NCBI RefSeq assembly: GCF_965638725.1
Contig: NC_134952.1
Location: 61,916,065-61,980,064 of the forward strand
Source of the DNA: Aptenodytes patagonicus
Lineage: Eukaryota > Chordata > Aves > Sphenisciformes > Spheniscidae
DNA length: 64,000 nt
Reading direction: 5' to 3'
Positions 55,203 to 64,000 of the stretch are shown here, one piece after another (the stretch's first letter is position 1; every line of letters starts with the position of its first letter). The notes beneath the pieces were generated by a model that was not told where the DNA came from, searched no databases, and saw nothing but the letters and a program-made list of their open reading frames with translations. The position numbers and the translations under genes are program-made.

Positions 55203-58200
55203 ATGCCAATACAGATTAGCTTTGAAAAAACAATGTTCCTAGTTGACAGTGGCTTTGGTTCCAGTTTGAATCCCTGCTGTTCCTGCCACAGTTATACAGA
55301 AACTCTAGGTTGAAATGTTGCAGAATTCTTTTGGTTTTCAGGTAAATCATAAACAGAGCTGCATTCTGCTGCAGTGTCGCGATCATTCAGTGCTCTTCAG
55401 ATTTGGTATGTGATGACTTACACTCTCCTCCGCATTCCCTATGAAATTTTCAAGGTGTTTCCATTTAGCTGGAAATAGTGCTCCTTGAGAGTTACCTGTT
55501 ACGGCAGGTCTCGCATAGTCATCAGAGTGAAATAAAATGAAAGCACTTCCCATCCCTTCGGGAAAATATGGTCCATTAGTTTTTCATTTGCCAGGAGCAT
55601 CCATTTTTAATATTTTTCCCTTTCCCTTTATCTCCTGGGAATATCAATCTGCAAAGACCTATTATTAATTCCACAACAGCGAGCTCATTTTCTCAAAAAA
55701 TCTTTACTGTGGGTAGTAAAAGTAGGTCTCCCTAGGAATGATTTAAAATCCAAATTGGACTCAAGTATACCATGCATAGTGCTGGGTGGTGATTGTTGGG
55801 TTTCTTTTTGGTGGTGGTGGGTGGTTGGTTGGTTTTTTAAAGTGTCTTTGCCTCATCTGAACTCACTGGTTTTGTTACAAGCTAAGTGTTGTAGAGTTGT
55901 CCAGCATTTAAAACTTGGGAGTCTGGATCAGTATTAAAACAATTCTGGAACCAAAACCATTTTTGAAGGTGACAGGGTGAGGAAAAAAATCATCTCCTGA
56001 GCAACAGCGTACTCTGCTATGCATGATAGTATATTAAGTTATTTAAATGTCGCAGAGAAGGGAGCAAGAGGGGTTTTCCACTCCTGGAACGTTCTGTAAG
56101 CTCCGTTTACAACGTTCATTCCCACCAACCCTGCCCGAGCAGCACTTGTTAGCATTTTGCCAGTGAGAGGCTTGCTGAAGTGCAGGCTTTCGACCTGCAG
56201 TTCTCGTGGTTCTCAAAGCCCCGTCTCAATTCCAGTAAGTATTTACCATTAACTAAAGCAGCGGAGAATCCGTCTCTGTCACTTGGCCGTCTGCTGCCTC
56301 TTCTGCGTGCCTGGGTAAGTGCACCCACGTCCACGCCACTTGTGCCCCTGGGCTGTGCGAAGCAGGAAGGGGAGGGTGGCACTGCCTTCTTGCAGAGGGC
56401 CTAAAACTGACGCGGCTTGAGCGCTGTTCTGTCCTGGTCAGCCGCTGCGTAGGCTGCTTTGTAGGATCCCTCGAGCAGGACATGGATCTGGGGACTCTCT
56501 TTCCTCATCCTGACTGTTCGGACAGGGTCGTGCTCTCTTGTGCTTGCGGTCCGACACGAGGAATCGTTACTGCTTTTCTTCTCTGCAGTGTTTTGGAGAT
56601 GCTTTCATCCAGAACAGTCCATCACAGTTTCTTGTTAATTGGATCACGTTAATGCATTGGACAGAAACAGAGCAATAACCGCATATTTCATGTACTGTAT
56701 TTTGATAAGCAGGAAGATTGTTAATACATCTTTTTCTTTCACCTGCCTTAACCTGGAAGCATTGCCCTTCCTATGCTAAATAGACTCAGTCATAACTTCA
56801 CAGAAGGAGGGCAGTTCCAGTAAAATCTGTACGGTGACCCAATATTAACTTAGGAAGCAAGGAGCTTCTTTGTCTTGTATCTTTGTATTGGTTGGTTTCT
56901 TTTTTTTTTGGGGGGGGGGGCAGTGGTGAGGTGTTTTTTCAGTTCCTCCAGTGATCGTAGATGTACTGTTTCAAGTTTGTCATATCACTGGAAGGTCTAA
57001 AAAGTTTTAGGAGTTGTAAGAACTGATAAACAGGTAAGGTGCACAATTCATAGCGGGCACAACAGAAGCTGAGGCTGAATTTCTCTTGCATGTAAAAGAA
57101 CTCAAATTTTTTTGTCTTAGTAGATAAAAAGCAAAGTACTGATCTTAAAAATTATCCCAATCGGCTGGCTTTCTCCACTGCACAGGAGGTTATCCTGGAG
57201 GTTATCCAGTGGCCCAGGACCAAGCAAAGGTGCCGGTGATTATAGTGTAGCCCAGTTGCAGGCATGGCACGTGAGTCACTTGCTTGGTAGGTGCCGCGAG
57301 CCACAGAGTCGCTGCTTGGGGATTACCGAGCCTGTTCTGAGCTCGTGTGCTCATTTGTGCCTTGAGATGTGGTGGATGTAAAGGCAAATGCTTGTTCCCG
57401 GGACTTGAGAACAGCCTCAGAAGCTCCGTGTTGTCCAGTGGTGGTAGAACAGATTGTTAAAAGTCACGTTTATTACACGTCTTGGGCAGCTCAGGGTTGG
57501 TTTTACCATGTGAGTCTCTTGTGTGTTTTCAGTATCTTGAGTTAAAAGGATCCTCCTCTCCTGTAGGTACCAACTTGGTCACTCTGGTATGTGTTGTCTG
57601 CTGGTGCACAACTGTGACTGCTTTCTCATGTGATTCAGCTATTACTAAAGTAAGACTCTCGTTCCTCTGCAGATAAGCAGGTTTAACTTGTCTGTTAAAG
57701 ATCACGTGATTTGTATTTTTATTTTTTTTTCCTTTTCTGTTTTGAACTGGGTGTTATCCATACACATGCTTAACTGCAAGAATATGTATCAAACCAGTGC
57801 CAAACGTTTTGTAGCCTAAGAAATTAAAACTGTAGAGCGGAGTTCATTATGTTATGCAAAGAAGGCCAAAGGACGAGGTGTGGAAGGCTCTCCTGTCTGC
57901 CTCTCTCCGCACTGGGGAAAGCTTTCCTGTGCCACAATAACCTTGCTTTCCTTCTGGTGCTGCCCCTGCCTGGTGAAGCTCTGCCACACACCAGTCCTAC
58001 TGCCATCGTATTTGCTTTCTACTGCTCTTTCTGAGATCCCAGTCTGTGCAAAAGGCAGAGAGAAGCCTATTTCCAGCTCAGACTGATTGTATTTAGTTTT
58101 TTCTTTTTCCTTTTTTTTTCCTCATGAAGGAAATAAACATAATATAACGAATCTGTTCAGCCAGCCCTGAGGATTCATGGGCTTGAAGTCCTGTGCTTGA

Positions 58201-61200
58201 TTATTTTACGTTTATGGCATAAAAATCAGGCTGCTTTAGGTTACTCTGCTAAATATTGCAGAAAAAAAGGCACTTTTTTCCCCCAGCACTGAGCCATGGA
58301 AACTCGAGCAAGAGGTAGCCTGGTATTTTACTGCCTAGAGTTTCCCTGCTGCTGGTTACGTTTCTCTCTCACACACACAGGGTGGGTGGTCTAAACACTT
58401 CTGAATTGGCAAAAAATATTAACGTGGTGGCTTTTGGCTGTTGGTGTCGCTTCCCTTCTCTCCTCGAAGGTAAACAGGGAATGCAAGCAATTTGACCAGA
58501 ACAAGTCAGAAGGCTTTCAAAATTATTTTTTTTTTCAGGTTTGTTAGGTAGCTCATATCATCTCACTCTGAATGAATGCATGCTGTGTTGTTTTGGCATG
58601 GGGGTTTTTTGTTTGTTTGCCTTTTTTTTTGGCAGTTCAGCCTCCGAAGAAGCTTCTAATGGCACGCCCCTGTACCCTAGTCTAGCATAGAGGCTGGTAA
58701 AATGAATGCAGGAGCAAATGGACACAAAAACCAGTCAAAATACACTGAAAATATGTTTTGAATAAGTTTTTTTTCCCAGGTTTGAGAGTGCCTGTTGCTT
58801 TTTTCCCTTTTCCTGTGTACTGAGGCTCCAGATTGCCAAGCCTCTGCAGAGGATCGAAGGCACATCCTTGGAGCTGGGTGCAGGGCCGTGCCTCTGCTGA
58901 ACGGCAGCCAAAGCGGTCTGCTCGGTGCCGAGTACGGTGCTGCCATCTGCCTTCACCACCTCAAGGCTGCCGTGACGGATGCTGTTTCCCAGGGACCAAA
59001 CCTTGCTGCGCTGCCCTGGGCTCCAGAAGGCAGGCGTTGGAGGAGGGAGGAAGCCAAGCCAAGCTTACAGAGCTGTTGGAGGGATGCACAGAGATTCCTA
59101 CTCAGCCGAAGGAGGCCAGCATCCACCAGCGATCTGCATCCCGTCTCTGCTCAGGGGGTAGCTGTTCATTGTTGGTGCACGCAGTTCTGCTGGGGGCAGT
59201 GTTTGCTTTTTAGCTGGCTCTATTTTTGAGAGCTCTGCTCTGTCCAACAGGTGACTTGCTCTTTTACGTTACCCAATATCTCTGCGCTGAGCCTACTGCC
59301 CTCCATTGACTTACCTTTTTGGAGGTTCGTTCCTGTGATCCTACTTAGTACTTTCTTTTGATTATGGTTTGTATTTTTAATTAATTGAGGAGAGTTGTCA
59401 TCTTTTTATATCCATGGAAACTGGAGCCATGGATTTTGAATCACTAAATTCACTAGGCAGAACTGCTATCACAATCGCTGTCTGCTCCATACAGGCATAT
59501 GTTTTCATTTCAAGAGCCTGTGTTTACAGAAGGTAGCAACTGAACTCCTTATTTTAGAGTCTACTTTATAGCCAAACTGCTGCGGTCTGAGTGCTACAAG
59601 GGTTAACATTCAGTGGAGCACATACAATGGTTCGGAGCTTCTAGCCCAAATACCGACAAACTTAATGCCTCTGCAGGTGAAATTTTATTTCCTTTATGGC
59701 AGACAGTTAAGAGGCGCACCTGAATGGGGACACATGTAGAAAAGAACTGGTACATAACTCAGTGTCTTCCCTGAATGATAGCAATACCAAGACTGTGTAT
59801 GTAGCTAATGCAGAATAGCCATCTTCTTTTGTCTCATGCCTTGCATTCCTTCGTCACGTATGCATTCAAACTCTGTATATGGAGTGGTATATTTTCCCCT
59901 GTGCTCTGTAAATGAAGTTTTGTGATCACAAGACATAGCTTCTGTTTTCCACTAGAGGTCAATAAAGTGTAGGACAAGGCTGCTGTAAAGCCCCATCATT
60001 TTTTCCCTTCCAGACCTGTTGCTCAATTGTTGTATTTCCATCTTGATGATTATTTCTTCTTTTAGAAATGGTTCTCCCTCTAATGATGTGGAATTCAATT
60101 GCTAAGTCTTCCTTCCAGTGTTTTGTTCCCAAACCTTCAAGAAGTTAAAGAATTGTCCCCTTGATTTGCTCATATGTATTCCTTCCACGTTTTCAATTCC
60201 TAGCTGTTAACTCTGTAGCAGCCTCCATGGAACAAAGGGGACATCAAAAAGGCAATGGAAAGAGAGTGGGTGATACCAGTGTTACGATCTTTTAAGAGTT
60301 TCAGGAAATGGTATGCCTTTAGCTACTACATTTTACTGGGGATCTTCCTAAATTTCGTGCTTACCAGCGACCAAGCCAATGACATCTGATTCCAGCTGAG
60401 GGGCAGGGTCCTGTCCGCACTGTCATCAGTCTGCCCGAGTGCCTTTGCCTCCTGACTCCTCGGGTCGTATCTCAGTCCTGGGTAATAGCACTGCTTTATT
60501 GCACAGTTATTGGGAGGGTTGGGACAGCAAAGTCCTCAAATATGAGGGTGGTGGTGACAGCTCTGTGTCACAGATGGGAGAAGCCATCTGGGACGACGTT
60601 TGTTGGCCTAGGAACTACCCCATATTTCCCGGCTCAGATCAGCAAGGAATAACTCTACCTAACATGTTGGTTAAAGCCAGAAATGTTTACAGCAAGACGA
60701 AGGCACTGCTTGGTGCGTTAGCTTGGAAGATTGTTTAGGATTTTGTTGCTGCCTAGCAGGGGTCTCGTGTGAGTGGTGCATACGTGTAAGCTGCCCCCCG
60801 TCGCCGCACTGATGGGCCTGGTTATGGCACTGTGCTTTGGCTGCTTCTCCTAAACCTGCGATATATCTCTGGGGATTGCGGGGAACTTGACTTTAGAGGG
60901 AGTTGGGCTTCTCCTTTTGGAGGATATGCTGCTATGGTAGGAAGCAAAACTGAGGTGGGATTGCAACTCAGAGGGACGTTGCCTGAGCCAGCTCTAATTG
61001 TGTGGTGGCATGGCTTAATGCAGCCCTTTCAGCCAGGGCACCCACAACCCCCTGAGGATTTATCTGCATCTGCTAGCTCCCGACCCACCCTGCGAGCCAG
61101 AAGGGCTCTGCTGCAGCATTTCTTTGGTTAGATAGGTGACGTCAAGCCCAGGCACATGCTGCATGAGACAGACAACCCAGGCGAGTGTCCCCTGCAGCTT

Positions 61201-64000
61201 CATTCATCTGCCATCTGCAAAGGACTTCCTAATCCAGCAATATGGGGTGCTTTGCAGTTTATACCATAGAGTTGCTCTTCCAGAATATATGGTGTTTGCA
61301 GTATTGCAACGTTTGCTAGGCAGGGGCCTCTGGAAACCAACCCTGAGTTGCCAGTGGCTTCAGTGAATATTGAACGCCTTACTGTCAACTAAAGAAAGCC
61401 GATTCATTATTATTATTTACTCCTCATTAACACTGGTGTAACACAGCAGGGAATCGAGGGCAGCAGCAGCTTCCTGGCCGTTATCTGATGCTGCCGCGTG
61501 TGTGCAGTGCTACGGTGTTATGCTCATGCAGAACCTACGATCGGGGGGAGGTACCAGCTGGTAAAAATGGGGAAAAAAGGAAGCAGAGGGAATCTGGCTT
61601 GGCTTTATTCATCCCCTGGTGCGAGTAGTGTCACAAACACTCATATGGTAAATAACAAAATGAAAAAGAAGTAGGAAGTGAGACTGACACGTCGCTTTCA
61701 GTCTAAAAGAGTCTACAGCTATTTTTGCAAAATGAGCAATTTTGTGTATTACCGGTCGCACATGCTGTTTAATTTCCCTTGCTTTCCTGCTGTGCATCTT
61801 CTCTTTCTCTTATACGTGGATATCAAATAAAGTGTCGGTGGGAATCAGTGTTAACGTTAAATGCTCGGTACCTGTTTTGATCCTCTTTGTGTGCATTCAG
61901 ATATGCCTGAAAGATTAGGACCTTATGGTACAAGGTGCTGTGCAAACGAAAAGAAAGAATCTCTGCTCTACAGTGTTTATGTTCTAACTGACGAGGAAAC
62001 AAAAAAAAAAGCGCGATGTTTCTACACTGCTTGAAACAGTGAGGCCAGGGCCTCTAGGCACTCTTATAAACCAAGTCAATATTAATAATTCTTCATTTTC
62101 TGGAAGAATGGTGTTACAGAGTGACTTTCTTGCTGTAACTCGAGCAGAGTGAAACAGGTATATAGTCTGAAATGTGACCCCCGAGTTCCTTGGCGGAGTT
62201 TCAAGACGAGCACATCTCTCTCTGCTGAGGTTTGCCACATCAGGAATGCTCAAATGAGAAAAGGGACTTGGGGTCTTTTCCTAGCTTTAACCCCAAGGTG
62301 CTGTTTCACTTGGCAAGTGACAGTCCCTTTCTGCCCAGCTGTTTTGCCCTCATGTAAAATGGGCAAGTTGGAAACTCACACTTCAGCACCGGCGGTGGAA
62401 GGGCCCTGGGTAAGGGCAGGCGCCACAAGCCCAGGAGATGCTGAGCAGAGGCAATGACTCTCGCACCACTTGTGCATGCAAAATGGAGGGTATTTTTAAT
62501 GCTTTTTAATATGTTAAATTAAAGGAATGTTCAGCCCTGTTTTCTCAGGGCAGGTATTAATTCTGGAGGCTGATTACGTCCAGGGAATAAGTTCCTGCTC
62601 CTTGTAGCATGGGCCGATTTCAGGCGGAGCTGGCAGCCTCTGGCCATGCTCAGGTTAATGCACACGGAGGCGGCAGCTCTGTGTTGGGCCAAGGCAGAGA
62701 CTTAGGCTGGCACCGAACCTCAGCTCCCGTTCGCCTAGCGCCAACGACTGTGTCGAGGCTCATTTCAAGCTGCTCCGATGGGGGAAAATACTATTAGATC
62801 AGCACATGTAGTATTTTGTGCTAAGCCTTTTATGCCATCCCTAATATCGCAAGTCGCTTGCGAACGAGCAGGAATGTTTGATCTGGTCCTGTAATTTTGT
62901 TAACTGTTTCTCCTTATATTAATTTACATTTGGGTGATTCTGTAAGGAACTATAGCAGAATTTAATAACACTAATATTAAAAAAACAATATCAGGTCTGC
63001 ATATTTCCATCTGATTAGTAGTTTTTCTCTTGATTAAATTATGCATTTTTAATACAAGCCCTTCATTTGTCTGCAATAACATGGCACTGTAGCCCTCTGT
63101 GTAAAGCAAGCACATTTCAGTGTCCCCTTCGCTGCTGCTGGTGCTAGATGCAAATTTCCTTGTTTCTCAGTAATTTTTTTCTGTATCCATCATACCGCTT
63201 GCCTTTACTTGCCTAGAATAAAAGGTCATTGTAAATCCTGATTATTCTTGGAAGTTGCTCACACACTTATTTCCTAGACCTGATATGTTTCATCCTTGAG
63301 CGCATCAAAAATAGATTTAATCAAAAATGAAAATTTATCTGGGAGAAACTGTTGGTGATTCTTTCTGTTTGTGGGATTCCTCCCCCCACCCCCGAAAGTG
63401 TTTTTGACAAATACACAACCCCCTCCCTGAATTTAAGCTGGTTTTCATTTTGGTTTGGACAGCTGAAGTGGAATAAAGTTGTTATTCTTTCAAGACTTTC
63501 CTTTTTTTTTTTTTTTAACAGGGGAGACAGATGAGAACTCATTCTTCACCTAACTGTAATCTTTAGGTGATTCTCCAAAGCCAGCCCCAGCAAAGTGCGG
63601 TTAAAATAACGAGAAAGCTCAGGATCTCATTGAAGTCAATAGCAAAAGGTGTGTTGAGTTCAGTGAAGCCAGGACATCGTGCTGCTGGGGTTACTGAGTA
63701 AGTACATCTCGTTCCTGACGCCCTCAAGGTTTATTTGGTGCATATTTTTTTGTGTGAGGTTGATTACAAGTTCTCTCTTTTCCATGTAAAGAGCCAAGAT
63801 GGGCACCTTCACCCAGTTCACCGGCACCTTCACCCAGTTCACCTCTTTGCGCTTTCTCATCAAAACGTTACTTTGGGCCAGAGAGCTGTGAAAAATGGTG
63901 AGATGTCAGCTGGGGTTCGGTCTCTGCTCTTCCAGTTGGCCCTTGTCGTGGCTGACACTGGCTTGGTACCAGCCCTGGCTCTGTTTGCCGCAGGACGATC
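55203..64000. other. Gene-poor intergenic flank
   Basis: No exon of a known protein, LINE body or RNA gene was recognised. It contains homopolymer T and G runs (e.g. ~56900-56922), a short 21-bp tandem duplication at 63802-63843, and AT-rich stretches near 62900-63060. From memory the human counterpart beyond CENPC is also a long gene desert towards EPHA5. Confidence 0.6.
63802..63843. repeat. Perfect two-copy 21-bp tandem duplication
   Basis: Two identical 21-bp units in direct contact, each containing GGCACCTTCACCC and AGTTCACC. Probably a recent slippage or duplication event in intergenic DNA. Confidence 0.9.

Noticed and set aside
58795..59229. 144-codon open frame in the intergenic flank
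   Set aside because: An overlapping frame of similar length (58833-59213) is also open, no family resemblance, locally GC-rich sequence with few stops.

Overview
The window is vertebrate nuclear DNA, very probably from a bird. It is intron-rich and mostly AT-rich, with GT-AG splice sites and one CpG island. It also carries several 5'-truncated CR1 LINE copies of the kind that dominates avian and reptilian repeats. I cannot name the species.

Three protein-coding genes can be rebuilt exon by exon, and codon phase is consistent across every junction. (1) UBA6, + strand: the last ten coding exons (710-9737), giving the C-terminal ~338 residues of this E1 enzyme for ubiquitin and FAT10. The 5' part of the gene lies outside the window. 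(2) STAP1, - strand: eight coding exons (15273-22585) giving a 283-residue PH-SH2 adaptor, with a poly(A) signal near 14900. (3) CENPC, + strand: eighteen coding exons (24404-44466) giving a 921-residue inner-kinetochore protein. It has the N-terminal Mis12-binding block, the acidic EFLIDESD block, the CENP-C motif and a C-terminal cupin domain. A possible extra terminal exon with a poly(A) signal lies near 54 kb.

Layout: UBA6 and STAP1 converge, and their stop codons are about 5.5 kb apart. STAP1 and CENPC diverge from a 1.8 kb interval that holds the CpG-island promoter of CENPC. From memory, the order UBA6-STAP1-CENPC with these orientations matches human 4q13. The three genes do not form a pathway: UBA6 charges ubiquitin/FAT10, STAP1 is a haematopoietic tyrosine-kinase adaptor, and CENPC builds centromeres. 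About 44.5-54 kb and 55.2-64 kb are gene-poor and show no recognisable coding exons apart from the possible CENPC terminal exon.

Repeats: antisense CR1 copies at ~3.2-3.7 kb, 42.2-43.1 kb and 54.4-55.2 kb (the last two are close relatives), a CR1 3'-end fragment at 52.7 kb, an ancient CR1/L3-like LINE at 39.2-39.7 kb, and a weak relic of another retroelement near 46 kb. I found no rRNA, tRNA, CRISPR or bacterial-type features. I did not find a wholly new system. The most useful leads are the possible distal CENPC terminal exon, a candidate frame-shifting exon in CENPC, the cell-cycle promoter grammar of CENPC, and the altered tyrosine linker of STAP1.
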